A stretch of DNA of 64,000 nucleotides from Anaerolineales bacterium (GTDB lineage: Bacteria; Chloroflexota; Anaerolineae; Anaerolineales; DRMV01), in NCBI GenBank assembly GCA_027023425.1, contig JALVVL010000039.1:21100-85099 (forward strand). Reading direction: 5' to 3'. This document shows, piece by piece, positions 1 to 9,381 of this stretch. Position numbers and translations under genes: made by a program. The notes beneath the pieces are model-generated. The model was not told where the DNA came from, searched no databases, and was given only the letters and a program-made list of their open reading frames with translations. Numbering within the stretch: the stretch's first letter is position 1; every line of letters begins with the position of its first letter.

Positions 1-1
1 G

Positions 2-766
2 CCTTGGGCGATCCACGCGCCGCTTGCGCTTGTCGCGGGCCTGATTGCGGGCGGCCTTTACGGCTACATCCCCGGCGCGCTAAAAACTTATACCGGCGCC
101 CACGAAGTTATAACCACCATCATGCTCAACTACATCGCTATGGGCTTGACCGACTACCTTGCCAACGGGCCTTGGAAGGATACCAGCGAGGGCAACATCG
201 TGGCGCGCACACCCGAAATTTTGCCTTCTGCTCATTTGCCTACATGGGGTTGGCTGCCTTTGGGCTTTTTGTTGGCATTGGCGGTTGCCGTTTTTGCTTG
301 GTGGGTTTTGGAGCGCACAACCATCGGCTTTGAAATCCGCACGGTTGGGCGGAATCCACACGCGGCGCGCTATGGGGGCATGAAGGTGGCGCGCACCATC
401 ATCCTCACAATGGTCATAAGCGCTATGTTTGCAGGGATGGGCGGTGCAGTGGAAACTCAGGGCGTTATTGGCCGCTACCAGCCCGGCTTCAACGCCAATT
501 TGGGCTTTGACGGCATTACCGTTGCCCTGCTCGGCAAAACCGATCCTTTCGGCGTGATACCAGCGGCGCTGTTGCTCGGTGCAATGCGGGCAGGCTCAAG
601 CCAGATGCAGTTTGACGCACACGTCGCCAAGGAGATAACCGACGTCATTCAAGCATTGATGCTCTTCTTCGTGGCGGCGGATATGATAGTGCGCTGGCTG
701 TTGAGAGTAAAGGCGGCCGAAGGTGAAGAAAAGATAACTCTCAGCACAGGCTGGGGTTCCCATTGA
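2..766 (+). CDS. Nucleoside/BMP-family ABC transporter permease, 5' end missing
   Basis: Inner-membrane permease of a basic-membrane-protein-type ABC importer, the family that takes up nucleosides (Bacillus YufP/NupB). The reading frame is open to the left edge, so the N-terminus lies outside and 254 residues are visible. The hallmark GAHEVITTIMLNYIA sits near residues 32-46, followed by several hydrophobic segments and a C-terminal loop with the typical GFDGITVALLG and PFGVIPAALLLG stretches. The next gene starts 11 bases downstream behind GAGGTG, so they share a transcript. The substrate (purine nucleosides are most likely) is family inference; no binding protein is visible here and it may lie upstream. 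Confidence 0.9.
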   Translation, partial: PWAIHAPLALVAGLIAGGLYGYIPGALKTYTGAHEVITTIMLNYIAMGLTDYLANGPWKDTSEGNIVARTPEILPSAHLPTWGWLPLGFLLALAVAVFAWWVLERTTIGFEIRTVGRNPHAARYGGMKVARTIILTMVISAMFAGMGGAVETQGVIGRYQPGFNANLGFDGITVALLGKTDPFGVIPAALLLGAMRAGSSQMQFDAHVAKEITDVIQALMLFFVAADMIVRWLLRVKAAEGEEKITLSTGWGSH

Positions 767-777
767 GGTGGTGAGAA

Positions 778-1797
778 ATGAGCACACCGGCTTCTTATGC
801 AAACCCTAAACTGTTTTGGAAGCGATGGGGCGGCCTTATCGTTACAACCGTGCTTATTTTGGCGGCGATTGCCTATTACTATGCCCGTGAGCCGCATGTT
901 ACCGAGGCGGTTTTGGCCTCTACGCTGCGGCAATCTGTCCCGCTGGTGCTGGGTGCTCTCTGCGGTCTAATCGGCGAGCGCTCGGCGGTTATCAACATCG
1001 GCATTGAAGGCCAAATGCTCCTTGCGGCATTCATCGCTTTTATGGTGAACGTGTGGACGGGCAATTTGCTGGTCGCCGTGCTGGCGGGCGTGTTTATTGG
1101 CGCGGTCTTGGGCCTTTTGTTAGCGTTTATGTCGGTCACTTTGAAAATTGACCAAATCATCGGCGGCACAGTCATCAACATCCTCGCCATCGGCTTGACG
1201 GGCTATTTTTACCAAGTGGGCTTGAGCGCCAAGGGCAAACTCAACCCAATCCCGCTCGGTCCGTTGGCTAAGATACCGCTCATTGGGCCCGTGCTGTTTG
1301 ATAACCCGCCAATCACCTATGCGGCGATCATTTTGGTGTTTGTGGTGCACTATGTGCTGTTTTACACACCGTGGGGGCTGCGCACCCGCGCCGTCGGTGA
1401 ACATCCTCGCGCCGCCGACACTTTGGGCATCAATGTCTACCTTGTGCGCTACGTGAATGTGACCATTGGCGGCGCGTTGGCCGGTTTGGCCGGCGCTTAC
1501 CTTTCGCTTGAGGCTGTTGGCTCGTTTGACCGCTTGATGACCAACGGGCGGGGCTTTGTGGCCTTGGCGGTGATGATTTTCGGAAAATGGACGCCCTTAG
1601 GCTCGTTTGGCGCGGCGCTACTTTTTGGCTTTGCCACCGCGCTCCAAACCCAACTTCAATTTGGCGGCAAGATCAATATCCCGCCGCAGTTTATCGGCAT
1701 GTTGCCCTACCTGCTAACCATTATCGTGCTGGCAGGCTTTGTTGGCAAGGCGCGGCCGCCTGCGGCGGACGGCATCCCTTACGAAAAAGAAGGCTGA
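778..1797 (+). CDS. Nucleoside/BMP-family ABC transporter permease, second subunit
   Basis: Second permease of the same importer (YufQ/NupC type, 339 residues). It has the family signature GERSAVINIGIEGQM at about residues 66-80, then hydrophobic segments, including one with DQIIGGTVINILA, and a TRAVGEHPRAADTLGI loop expected to contact the ATPase. The ATG start is preceded by GAGGTGGTGAG. It lies between the first permease and the double ATPase. Gene order permease-permease-ATPase differs from the frequent lipoprotein-ATPase-permease-permease order, which is a small rearrangement rather than a functional anomaly. Confidence 0.92.
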   Translation: MSTPASYANPKLFWKRWGGLIVTTVLILAAIAYYYAREPHVTEAVLASTLRQSVPLVLGALCGLIGERSAVINIGIEGQMLLAAFIAFMVNVWTGNLLVAVLAGVFIGAVLGLLLAFMSVTLKIDQIIGGTVINILAIGLTGYFYQVGLSAKGKLNPIPLGPLAKIPLIGPVLFDNPPITYAAIILVFVVHYVLFYTPWGLRTRAVGEHPRAADTLGINVYLVRYVNVTIGGALAGLAGAYLSLEAVGSFDRLMTNGRGFVALAVMIFGKWTPLGSFGAALLFGFATALQTQLQFGGKINIPPQFIGMLPYLLTIIVLAGFVGKARPPAADGIPYEKEG

Positions 1798-1872
1798 GGC
1801 TGTGCTCGGCGCTTGCCCGCGCATGAGCGGGCACTCACTACGCCCAGTTTACTTTTCTTCGCGGAGCAGAAC

Positions 1873-3402
1873 ATGAGCGAAAACGAAGTTTACGCGCTGG
1901 AAGTGCGCAACATCGTCAAACGCTTCCCCGGCGTGTTGGCGAACGACCATGTGAACTTCAACCTGCGCAAGGGTGAAATTCACGCCTTGTTGGGCGAAAA
2001 CGGTGCGGGTAAAACCACGCTGATGAACATCATTTACGGGCTTTACACCCCCGATGAGGGTGAAATTTACGTTGACGGCAAGAAGGTTGAAATTCAAAGC
2101 CCGCACGACGCCATCCGCCTTGGCATTGGCATGGTGCACCAGCATTTTATGTTGGTGCCGGTTTTCACTGTGGCCGAAAACTTGGTGCTCGGTGCAGAGC
2201 CTACCAAGGGCTGGCAACTTGATTTGAAGGCGGCGCGCGAAGCCGTCCGCCGCCTTTCGGAGCATTACGGTTTGGAGGTAGACCCCGACGCTGTGGTGGA
2301 AGATTTGCCGGTGGGCGTGCAGCAGCGCGTTGAAATTTTGAAGGCGCTTTATCGCGAAGCCAAAATCTTGGTGTTGGACGAGCCTACCGCAGTCCTGACC
2401 CCGCAAGAGGTGGAAGAACTTTTTGTGATAATGCGCGAACTCACCAAGCGCGGCGTTTCTATCATTTTCATCACCCACAAGTTGAAGGAAGTGCTTGCCA
2501 TAGCCGACCGCATCACGGTAATGCGCCGCGGGCGCGTGGTTGGCACGACCACGCCCGCTGAGGCCACGGAAGAATCGTTGGCGCGGATGATGGTAGGACG
2601 CGAGGTGGTGCTTCAAGTCCCCAAAGGGCCTGCCAAGCCCGGCGACGTGGTGCTGGAAGTGCGCGATCTGAAGGTTGAAGATGAGCGCGGTTTGATGGCC
2701 GTCAACGGGGTTTCGTTTGAAGTGCGCGAAGGCGAAATTTTAGGCATTGCGGGCGTGCAGGGCAACGGCCAAACCGAATTGGTAGAGGCCATCACCGGCT
2801 TGCGCAGTGCTCGCGAGGGCAAAGTTTTGCTCGGCGGCGTGGAAGCGCCCTTCCGCCGACCGCGCTTTTTGATTGAGCACGGCATGGCGCACATTCCAGA
2901 AGATCGCCAAAAGCACGGCTTGGTGCTTTCGTATTCAATCGCCGACAACCTTGTGCTGTGCACTTATTACAAACCGCCGTTTGCTCACGGCCTTCAGCGC
3001 AACCAGCAAGCAATTTTGGAAAACGCCCGCCGCTTGGTCAAGGAATATGATGTCCGCACGCCAAGCATTTTCACCCCTGCTTCGGCGCTCTCGGGCGGTA
3101 ACCAGCAAAAGGTGATTGTGGCGCGTGAGTTCAGCCGCCCGGTGCGCTTGCTTGTGGCAAACCAGCCGACCCGCGGGCTGGACGTTGGCTCAATTGAGTA
3201 CATCCACAAGCGTGTCGTGGAAATGCGCGACCACGGTGCGGCTGTTTTGCTGGTTTCGGCGGAACTGGATGAAATCATGTCGCTGTCTGACCGCATAGCA
3301 GTGATGTATCGCGGCAAAATAGTGGCAATTGTCAATGCCGGCGAGGTGGACAAGTCCCAATTAGGCTTGCTGATGGCCGGTGGGCAGTTGCAACCGGCCT
3401 GA
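1873..3402 (+). CDS. Nucleoside ABC transporter, double ATP-binding protein
   Basis: ATPase with two ABC cassettes, RbsA/YufO/NupO-like (509 residues), that would power the two upstream permeases. Cassette 1 has Walker A GENGAGKTT at residues 41-49 and Walker B LVLDEPTA with a degenerate signature (LPVGVQQR). Cassette 2 has a degenerate Walker A (GVQGNGQTE), a good signature (ALSGGNQQK) and a VANQPTRGLDVG stretch where Asn-Gln replaces the usual Asp-Glu. One catalytically weak cassette is normal for this family. I chose ATG 1873 over an in-frame start at 1813 because GGAG lies about ten bases upstream and the family begins at this point. Confidence 0.92.
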   Translation: MSENEVYALEVRNIVKRFPGVLANDHVNFNLRKGEIHALLGENGAGKTTLMNIIYGLYTPDEGEIYVDGKKVEIQSPHDAIRLGIGMVHQHFMLVPVFTVAENLVLGAEPTKGWQLDLKAAREAVRRLSEHYGLEVDPDAVVEDLPVGVQQRVEILKALYREAKILVLDEPTAVLTPQEVEELFVIMRELTKRGVSIIFITHKLKEVLAIADRITVMRRGRVVGTTTPAEATEESLARMMVGREVVLQVPKGPAKPGDVVLEVRDLKVEDERGLMAVNGVSFEVREGEILGIAGVQGNGQTELVEAITGLRSAREGKVLLGGVEAPFRRPRFLIEHGMAHIPEDRQKHGLVLSYSIADNLVLCTYYKPPFAHGLQRNQQAILENARRLVKEYDVRTPSIFTPASALSGGNQQKVIVAREFSRPVRLLVANQPTRGLDVGSIEYIHKRVVEMRDHGAAVLLVSAELDEIMSLSDRIAVMYRGKIVAIVNAGEVDKSQLGLLMAGGQLQPA

Positions 3403-3435
3403 GAAGGCCAACCCCTTGGAACTTTGTAGCAATGG

Positions 3436-3459
3436 CGGCGGGGTACAGCCCCGCCGTTT
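3436..3459 (+). terminator. Hairpin closing the nucleoside importer operon
   Basis: CGGCGGGG (3436-3443) pairs with CCCCGCCG (3449-3456) across a five-base loop TACAG and is followed by only three T residues. It lies between the ABC ATPase and folB. The short T run makes it a weak intrinsic terminator or an RNA-stabilising hairpin. Confidence 0.5.
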
Positions 3460-3474
3460 GCGTGGAGGGTGCTC

Positions 3475-3846
3475 ATGGGGCGTGATTGTGTGCAAATCAA
3501 GGATTTGTTGGTGCGCGCTGTCATCGGCGTCAACGATTGGGAGCGCCGCGCGCGGCAGGATGTGCTCATCAACATCTGCATGTTCACCGACACCCGTGCC
3601 GCAGGCAAAACCGACAACATTGCCGACGCCCTAAATTACCGCAGCGTTGCCAAGCGCGTCATTGCCCTTGCCGAAGGCTCTCAATTTTTCCTCGTTGAGC
3701 GGCTCGCGGAGGAAATTGCTCGCGTTTGCGTGCAGGAGTTTGGCGTTGAGCGCGTGCGCGTGGAGGTGGAAAAGCCCGGCGCGGTGCGCTTTGCCCGCTC
3801 GGTTGGGGTGGTGATAGAGCGAACAGCGGAGGATTTCGCGGAGTAG
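3475..3846 (+). CDS. folB: Dihydroneopterin aldolase
   Basis: Folate pathway enzyme converting 7,8-dihydroneopterin to 6-hydroxymethyl-dihydropterin and glycolaldehyde (123 residues, normal for the family). Visible hallmarks are IKDLLVRAVIGVNDWERRAR near the N-terminus, including the conserved Glu, a LNYRSVAKRV helix and the C-terminal VEVEKPGAVRFA strand with the active-site Lys-Pro. A GTG at 3469 is in frame, but GGAGGG at 3464-3469 is correctly spaced only for ATG 3475. It is followed three bases later by folK and then by overlapping folE, giving a tight folB-folK-folE operon. folP is absent here. Confidence 0.93.
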   Translation: MGRDCVQIKDLLVRAVIGVNDWERRARQDVLINICMFTDTRAAGKTDNIADALNYRSVAKRVIALAEGSQFFLVERLAEEIARVCVQEFGVERVRVEVEKPGAVRFARSVGVVIERTAEDFAE

Positions 3847-3849
3847 GCG

Positions 3850-4317
3850 GTGAAAGCCGTAATTTCGTTTGGCTCTAACATCAACCCCGAGGCGAATTTG
3901 CCCGCCGCGCTCGCAATGTTGCGGCAGGGAGCGGAGATTCTGGCCGTTTCGGCGGTTTACCAAACCCCGCCGGTTGGCAATCCCAACGACCCGCCTTTTT
4001 TGAACGCCGCGGTCTTGATTGAAACCGAGTTGCTACCCGCCGCGCTGCGCGGCCGCCTGCGGCGCATTGAAGCCGCTTTGGGGCGCAAGCGCACTGCCGA
4101 CCCAAACGCCCCCCGCACGATTGACTTGGATATTTTGCTCTACGAGGGCGAGCCGCCCGACTCCGACCTCTACAAATACCCTCACGCCGCAATTCCGGCG
4201 GCAGAAGTGGCGGGGGATTGGCCGCTCCCCGAAGGCAAAACCGTGAGCGCGCTCGCGGCAGAGATGATGCCCGCGGCGCGCCAGTTCTACAGAAAGGAGA
4301 TTCGTTCATGGGGATAG
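3850..4317 (+). CDS. folK: 2-amino-4-hydroxy-6-hydroxymethyldihydropteridine pyrophosphokinase (HPPK)
   Basis: Transfers pyrophosphate from ATP to the pterin made by FolB (155 residues, usual length). [12 protein letters not shown] at the N-terminus and the magnesium-binding block [12 protein letters not shown] are diagnostic, and [20 protein letters not shown] is the conserved substrate loop. The GTG start lies only three bases after the folB stop, with purine-rich GGAGTAGGCG straddling the junction, so translation is likely coupled. Its 3' end overlaps folE by ten bases. Confidence 0.94.
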   Translation: MKAVISFGSNINPEANLPAALAMLRQGAEILAVSAVYQTPPVGNPNDPPFLNAAVLIETELLPAALRGRLRRIEAALGRKRTADPNAPRTIDLDILLYEGEPPDSDLYKYPHAAIPAAEVAGDWPLPEGKTVSALAAEMMPAARQFYRKEIRSWG

Positions 4318-4916
4318 AACATGCTGAAATTCCGGCTTCTTGGCCGGTTGAGAAAATTGCCCCCTTGGTTGAAAATTTGCTCGTCCTGCTCGGCGAAGAC
4401 CCGAGCCGCGAAGGCTTGCGGCGCACGCCGGAGCGGGTGGCGCGCATGTTTGCTGAACTCACCGAAGGCTACCGCACCGACCCTGTGGCGCTGGTGAACG
4501 ACGCTCTTTTTGACGTTGCCTACGATGAAATGGTGATCGTCCGCGACATTGAACTTTACAGCCTTTGCGAACATCACTTGTTGCCGTTCTACGGCCAAGC
4601 GCACGTGGCCTACATTCCCAACGGCAAGGTGCTGGGGCTTTCCAAAATACCCCGCGTGGTGGAAATGTTTGCCCGCCGTCTGCAGGTGCAAGAAAGGCTA
4701 ACCGAGCAGATTGCTGGCTTTTTAGATGACCTACTGCACCCACAGGGGGTAGCGGTGGTGATTGAGGCGACGCATCTGTGCGCGGTGATGCGCGGCGTGA
4801 AAAAGCCGGGTGCGCGCATGGTAACCAGCGCCATGCGCGGCATTTTCAAGACCAATGCCCGCACCCGTAGCGAATTTTTGAGCCTAATTTCCAAAGGTAC
4901 AAGCGGTAGCAGTTGA
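4308..4916 (+). CDS. folE: GTP cyclohydrolase I
   Basis: First enzyme of folate biosynthesis, converting GTP to dihydroneopterin triphosphate (202 residues). Zinc and active-site motifs are clear: CEHHLLPF, the [20 protein letters not shown] helix and [12 protein letters not shown], so this is the zinc-dependent FolE rather than FolE2. Start ATG 4308 has AAAGGAGA about eight bases upstream. An in-frame upstream start at 4218 would lie inside folK and is rejected. It is the last gene of the folate operon; repeat DNA follows immediately. Confidence 0.96.
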   Translation: MGIEHAEIPASWPVEKIAPLVENLLVLLGEDPSREGLRRTPERVARMFAELTEGYRTDPVALVNDALFDVAYDEMVIVRDIELYSLCEHHLLPFYGQAHVAYIPNGKVLGLSKIPRVVEMFARRLQVQERLTEQIAGFLDDLLHPQGVAVVIEATHLCAVMRGVKKPGARMVTSAMRGIFKTNARTRSEFLSLISKGTSGSS

Positions 4917-4928
4917 AGCGTTGGTCGT

Positions 4929-5341
4929 AAGAACCACAGAAAACACAGAAATTTGCAGAGAGCATAGAACGAGAGAGGGATTTAGGGATTGAGGTAATGA
5001 GGGATTGGGTCGTTAGGTCGTTGGGTTGTTGCGTCGTTATTATCCACCGATTGGCACAGATTTGCACCGATTGAATAAAAAACCACAGAGGACACAGAAG
5101 CACCACAGAAAACACAGAAATTTTCTCTCTGCGTCTCTGGGCGAGGCATCGCCTCGCCCTTACTCTGCGTCTTTGCGTTACCCTTGGCGCCTCTGTGTCC
5201 TTGGCGCCTTTGGCGTTATCATCCACCGATTGACACAGATTTTCACCGATTTCAGGGGGCATCCGCAAATCCTAAATCGCTAATCTTCTCCTCTGTGCTA
5301 ATCTGTGTAATCTGTGGATTTTTCCTTTGCGCCTCTGCGGT
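4929..5341 (+). repeat. Interspersed repeat mosaic, copy 1
   Basis: Non-coding filler between folE and the 3' end of the tryptophanase gene. Modules in order: ACCACAGAAAACACAGAAA type; a GGGATTTAGGGATTGAGG and GGTCGTTAGGTCGTTGGG stretch; ATCCACCGATTGGCACAGAT; CTCTGCGTCTCTG; CTTGGCGCC; ATCCACCGATTGACACAGAT again; and CTAATCTGTGTAATCTGTGG. The same modules recur in at least eleven other gaps of this window. ORFs crossing it are not genes. Confidence 0.9.
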
Positions 5342-6721
5342 TTATCCCACCGGCTCAAACCGCGCGGTGAAATGCCTCAGCAGTTCGGGGGCATAAGTAA
5401 AACGGTAGCCGGGCACTTTTTCGCCCAGTTTTACCACCTCCGCGGCGCTCTCCGCTACCCAGTCCATGTGGCTTTGGGTGTAAACCCGCCGCGGGATGGC
5501 AAGCCGCACCAGTTCCAACTTGGGGTAAACCATTTTGCCGGTTTCGGGGTCGGGGTGGGCAAACATCACCGAGCCGATTTCCACGCCGCGCACCGCGCCG
5601 GCGCGGTACAACTCCACCGCAAACGCCTGCCCCGGAAACTGCGCCTGCGGAATGTGCGGCAGGGCGCGCTTGGCGTCAATGTAAACCGCGTGCCCGCCAG
5701 CGGGCTTCAGCACCGGCACGCCCAGTTCCTCCATTCGCTCGTTCAAATAGCGCACCTGTCCGATGCGGTAGGCAAGGTAGTCCTCCTGCAGGGCTTCGCG
5801 CAAACCAACGGCGATGGCCTCCAAATCGCGGCCGGCGAGCCCCCCGTAGGTCGGGAAGCCCTCGCGCAAAATCAACGCGTTGGCGGCGCGGCGATACACC
5901 TCCTCATCGTTCATCGCCAGAAAACCGCCGATGTTCACAATGGCATCCTTCTTGGCGCTCATGGTCGCGCCGTCGGCGTAGGAAAACATCTCGCGGGCGA
6001 TTTCCAGCGGGGTTTTGTCGGCATAGCCCGGCTCTCGCTGCTTGATGAACCACGCGTTTTCGGCAAAGCGGCAGGCGTCAATAAAAAACGGAATGCCGTA
6101 TTCGTGGTAGACCTCGCTCACGGCACGGATGTTCGCCATGCTCACTGGCTGACCGCCGCCGCTGTTGTTGGTGATGGTTATCATGCCAAAGGGAATGTTT
6201 TCGGGGCCGGTTTTTTTGATGAACGCCCGCAGTTTTTCTACATCCAAATTGCCCTTGAAGGGTGCGTCTAAGGTGGTGTCGTAGGCTTCGTCAACCACCA
6301 AGTTGACGGGGTGGCCGCCGCGCGCGAGGATGTTCGCCTCGGTGGTGTCAAAGTGCATGTTAGAAGGCACGTACTGGCCGGGTTTGAGCATGATTTCGGC
6401 CAATATGCCCTCGGCGGCGCGCCCTTGATGAGTGGGCACAAAGTAGCGAAAGCCAAAAATTTCGTGGATGGCCTCTGCCAAGCGGAAGAACGAGCGCGCA
6501 CCGGCGTAGGATTCATCGCCTTCCATGATGGCCGCCCACTGGTGCTGGCTCATCGCGCCGGTGCCAGAATCGGTCAGCAGGTCAATGAACACCTCATCCG
6601 AGCGCAAGCCGAAGAGGTTGTAGCCGGCGCGCTTGAGCGCGGCTTCCCGCTCGGCGGGGCTGGGCAGGCGAATGGGCTCTACCATTTTTATGCGGAAGGG
6701 TTCAGGGGGGTATTTGGGCAT
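5342..6721 (-). CDS. tnaA: Tryptophanase-like beta-eliminating lyase (tryptophan indole-lyase)
   Basis: PLP enzyme of the tryptophanase/tyrosine phenol-lyase family (459 residues). SAKKD at 255-259 contains the PLP-binding lysine; [12 protein letters not shown] and YGGLAGRD are family blocks. At two positions recalled as distinguishing the two enzymes it follows tryptophanase: FDTTEAN has Asp where tyrosine phenol-lyase has Thr, and GVEIGSV has Ile where tyrosine phenol-lyase has Arg. It would split L-tryptophan into indole, pyruvate and ammonia. I chose ATG 6721 because GGAGG lies nine bases upstream; the frame extends another 21 codons. No TnaC leader or TnaB permease is visible. The tryptophanase versus tyrosine phenol-lyase call is moderately sure. 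Confidence 0.85.
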   Translation of the reverse strand: MPKYPPEPFRIKMVEPIRLPSPAEREAALKRAGYNLFGLRSDEVFIDLLTDSGTGAMSQHQWAAIMEGDESYAGARSFFRLAEAIHEIFGFRYFVPTHQGRAAEGILAEIMLKPGQYVPSNMHFDTTEANILARGGHPVNLVVDEAYDTTLDAPFKGNLDVEKLRAFIKKTGPENIPFGMITITNNSGGGQPVSMANIRAVSEVYHEYGIPFFIDACRFAENAWFIKQREPGYADKTPLEIAREMFSYADGATMSAKKDAIVNIGGFLAMNDEEVYRRAANALILREGFPTYGGLAGRDLEAIAVGLREALQEDYLAYRIGQVRYLNERMEELGVPVLKPAGGHAVYIDAKRALPHIPQAQFPGQAFAVELYRAGAVRGVEIGSVMFAHPDPETGKMVYPKLELVRLAIPRRVYTQSHMDWVAESAAEVVKLGEKVPGYRFTYAPELLRHFTARFEPVG

Positions 6722-6814
6722 GGAAGGCCTCCGAGTGGGGGATTGGGGTGCTACAATTTTGCCCGATTTTGGCGGCTTCTGCAAGCGCGGTAAAATACAC
6801 GGGCGTTCAATTCA

Positions 6815-6868
6815 CCCGACCCAACGACGCAACGACTCCACGACTCAACGCCCCAACGACCAACGAAC
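6815..6868 (+). repeat. Tandem CCAACGAC-type repeat piece
   Basis: A run of short CGACCCAACGACGCAACGAC-like units directly abuts the next start codon. It is the reverse complement of the GGTCGTTGGGTCGTT module seen inside the larger intergenic mosaics, so the following gene has a repeat in place of a normal ribosome binding site. Confidence 0.7.
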
Positions 6869-8392
6869 ATGCTTTTCTCACTCTCCCTAATTTTTTCGCT
6901 AACTGCGGCAGTTGCCGTGGGGGTGGCAATTGTTTTAGGCGCGCGCCAGAAAGTTTGGGCAGGGGCGACGGCGGCTTCTGCCGTTTTTGCTTTGCTCGGC
7001 TGGGCGGCTGTGTTGAGCCGCGCGGCCGTATGGCGCACCGGCATTTACGCCGCGCTCGGCGTTTCCCCGGCGAAATGGGCGCTGACGCCGCAAAGCCGTC
7101 CTTTAGCCGCGGCGGCGTTTGCTCTGCCGCTGGTGGGCTTGTTGGTGGATGCGGCGCGCTCCGAAGCCTCGCGCCGTGGCATGGGCGGATGGGCGGGCTT
7201 GCTTGCGCTTGGTGCGGTTGGCGCGGTTGCCGCTTCTGCTGCGAACTTGGTCGCCGTTTTGCTCGTTTGGGCGTTTCTCATGCTGGCCTGGGGCGCTGCG
7301 GGCCTGTGGCGCTTTGCCGACCCGCTGAACCGCGAAGCCGCCGCGTGGAGCGGCTTTTGGCGTTCGCTGAGCCTGCTTTTGCTCGGCGGGGCAATTTTCT
7401 GGGTGCACATCAACGCATTGCAGGCGGTGCGCCTCGGAATTTTAGCCGCCGCGCTCCGCCTTGCTGTTTTGCTTGCCGAACCGTATCTGCCCGATGTTGA
7501 CATCTTGCCGTGGCATATAGCGTCTGTGGCGGTGGAGGGAGTGAGCATTGCTTCCGCCGCGGTGCTGATAGGCGCATTGGCGGGCGAAAAGCCTTTTTTG
7601 CCCGGCGGCTGGGTAGTGGTTTTGGGGTTGCTTGCGCTTTGGGGGGCGTGGCGCTGGCTTAGAGCGATACATTCCGAAGCGGCGGTGCGCGGCGCTATTG
7701 TGGCCTTTGGTTCGGTTGGTCTTATTGCCGCGGGAATGGGCTTGCCCCGTTCCGCTGTGGCTTGGTTTTTGCTCGGCATTTTCCCGCCTGTGGGGGTAGC
7801 ATTTTTGCGCTGGCGGTCAAGTGCGGCGCTTGGGGCGGCGGCGCTGTGGGCTTTGGCGCTTGCGGCGCTGCCATTTACGCCCGCGGCACCTGCCACCGAT
7901 TTGCTCCGTCTGCACCACGGCGCGGCGTTTTGGTTCATTCCGCCCGTGATGGCGCTGGCGATTGCGGCGCTTGCGCGCCAAGTTGCTCTGCTTCCGGCCG
8001 AGCGCCCGCAGGTGGAAAGCGCCGCGTCGCGCCTGAGCGCCCTTGGCTCGGCGGCGTGGCTTGTGGCTTTCTATGCCCTCGTATTCCTGCCGGGAGTGGG
8101 CGGCGCGGTTGCCACAGGGTGGCTAATTGGCAGACTGGTTGTTGGCTTGGCTATGCTGGCATTTGGCGGCGCGCTCGCTTGGGTCGCCCTGCGCTGGCTT
8201 CCCGAAGAGAGTGTGCAGGCAGTTTCTGCCTCTGCCGGAATTGGTCGCAGGGCACTTGCAGGGGCTTTTTGGACGGTTTACCGTTGGTTCGCTAAAACTT
8301 TGGGCTTTTTCTCGGCGCTTTTGGAAGGCGACGGCGGTGTGATGTGGGCGCTGGTGCTCCTTGTCATGCTTGCTGTGCTTTTTGCGAGGTGA
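6869..8392 (+). CDS. Polytopic membrane protein, degenerate NuoL/proton-antiporter-like
   Basis: 507 residues, almost entirely hydrophobic, about 14 membrane segments by eye. The stretch LAEPYLPDVDILPWHIAS around residues 200-220 and LRAIHSEAAVRGAIVAFGSV near 270 align by position and pattern with the HTWLPDA and KxxLAYSTxSQ regions of complex I antiporter-type subunits, but the usual membrane lysines are missing. Two further proteins downstream look like HyfE/NuoK and NuoN-type partners. No Shine-Dalgarno is visible; the ATG follows a short repeat. Homology to NuoL is an inference from pattern; the cautious call is a membrane protein of unknown function. No NADH- or H2-oxidising subunits are nearby. 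Confidence 0.7.
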   Translation: MLFSLSLIFSLTAAVAVGVAIVLGARQKVWAGATAASAVFALLGWAAVLSRAAVWRTGIYAALGVSPAKWALTPQSRPLAAAAFALPLVGLLVDAARSEASRRGMGGWAGLLALGAVGAVAASAANLVAVLLVWAFLMLAWGAAGLWRFADPLNREAAAWSGFWRSLSLLLLGGAIFWVHINALQAVRLGILAAALRLAVLLAEPYLPDVDILPWHIASVAVEGVSIASAAVLIGALAGEKPFLPGGWVVVLGLLALWGAWRWLRAIHSEAAVRGAIVAFGSVGLIAAGMGLPRSAVAWFLLGIFPPVGVAFLRWRSSAALGAAALWALALAALPFTPAAPATDLLRLHHGAAFWFIPPVMALAIAALARQVALLPAERPQVESAASRLSALGSAAWLVAFYALVFLPGVGGAVATGWLIGRLVVGLAMLAFGGALAWVALRWLPEESVQAVSASAGIGRRALAGAFWTVYRWFAKTLGFFSALLEGDGGVMWALVLLVMLAVLFAR

Positions 8393-8399
8393 GTTCGTG

Positions 8400-8780
8400 A
8401 TTCGTAGGTTGTGAAGTCGTTGGGTCGTTGGGTCGTTAGGTCGTTATTATCCACCGATTGACACAGATTTTCACCGATTGAAAAAGAAAACCACAGAAAA
8501 CACAGAAATTTTTTCTTTGCGTTCTTTGCTTCCTCCGTGTCTCTGCGTTCCTCTGCGCCTCTGTTTCCCCTGCGTCTCTGCGTTACCATCCACAGATTGG
8601 CACAGATTTACACCGATTGAAGAAAAAACCACAGAGAACACAGAAAAAATCTGTGCTAATCTGTGTAATCTGTGGTTTTTATCCTTGGCGTCTCTGCGTT
8701 CCTCTGCGCCTCTGCGTTACTTTCTTGGCGTCCTTCGTGCCCTTGGCGCCCTTGGCGTTAACTTCTCTGCGTTTTCGTTG
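8400..8780 (+). repeat. Interspersed repeat mosaic, copy 2
   Basis: About 380 bases of GGTCGTTGGGTCGTT, ATCCACCGATTGACACAGAT, ACCACAGAAAACACAGAAA, CTCTGCG and CTTGGCG modules, twice over. It separates two genes that appear to encode partner subunits, so it probably entered an operon. A normal ribosome binding site (CAGGAGTAACA) follows before the next gene. Confidence 0.9.
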
Positions 8781-8796
8781 CTTTCAGGAGTAACAA

Positions 8797-9381
8797 ATGC
8801 TTCCTTCATGGGAATATGCAGGAGCGTTTTGGCTTTTCATTGAAGGGCTTGCGTTGCTGGTTGCTGACGATTGGCGGTGGGTGACCGTGCATTTGGCGGT
8901 AATGTATGCCGTCGCGGCGTCTTTGCTTACCATTTCTTGGCCTTTGGCCACCTCTGCTACGCTTTTGGTGGGGGGATGGATGGCGGCGTCGGTGCTGGCC
9001 GTTTCTCAGCACGTGGTGGGGAAAGAGCCGGAGCGCAGGCAGTTGAGCGCGGCGGTTTTTCGCTTTTTAGCGGGGCTTTTGGTCGCGCCGTTGGCGGTTT
9101 CGCTGATGCCCGCTCTCATGTCTTGGCTGCCGCCCATACACCCCGCCCAACTTTGGGGGGGCGTGGCGCTGATTGGGCTTGGCTTGTGGCATTTGGGCTT
9201 GCGGAGCGGTGAGCCTTTTCACGTAACAGTCTCGCTGCTGACTGTGCTTGCTGGTTTTGAACTGATTGAAGCCGCGCTGGAAAATTCCCTGCTGTTGGCG
9301 GGCTTGCTTGCGGGCGTTGTGGTGGCGCTGGGGCTTGCCGGAGGTTATTTGATTCTCCAGACCGCGGAGGCCGAGGAATGA
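8797..9381 (+). CDS. HyfE/NuoK-like membrane protein
   Basis: 194 residues with about six hydrophobic segments. The C-terminal half (LWHLGLRSGEPFHVTVSLLT followed by VLAGFELIEAALENSLLLA) has the layout of hydrogenase-4 subunit E and related NuoK-like proteins, in which a Gly/Phe-Glu motif precedes the last two helices. GGAG lies eight bases before ATG 8797. The stop codon overlaps the start of the next gene (ATGA), so the two are translationally coupled and likely form one membrane complex. Exact function is unknown; HyfE kinship is pattern-based and moderately sure. Confidence 0.7.
   Translation: MLPSWEYAGAFWLFIEGLALLVADDWRWVTVHLAVMYAVAASLLTISWPLATSATLLVGGWMAASVLAVSQHVVGKEPERRQLSAAVFRFLAGLLVAPLAVSLMPALMSWLPPIHPAQLWGGVALIGLGLWHLGLRSGEPFHVTVSLLTVLAGFELIEAALENSLLLAGLLAGVVVALGLAGGYLILQTAEAEE

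Noticed and set aside
5026..5283. ORFs inside the intergenic repeats (for example 5026-5283, 8478-8843, 30028-30237, 43409-43750, 50296-50805)
   Set aside because: They are translations of repeat modules (words like KTTEDTE and RLTQIYTD), occur on both strands at once, lack proper ribosome binding sites and recur wherever the repeat occurs. They are not independent genes.
4929..5341. Repeat arrays considered as CRISPR
   Set aside because: Modules differ in length and order, there are no constant repeats with unique equal-sized spacers, and no cas gene is in the window.
7045..7938. 297-residue minus-strand frame opposite the NuoL-like gene, and similar ones at 9345-9860 and 10072-10743
   Set aside because: Lys/Ala/Pro-rich shadows of hydrophobic GC-rich genes; no support.
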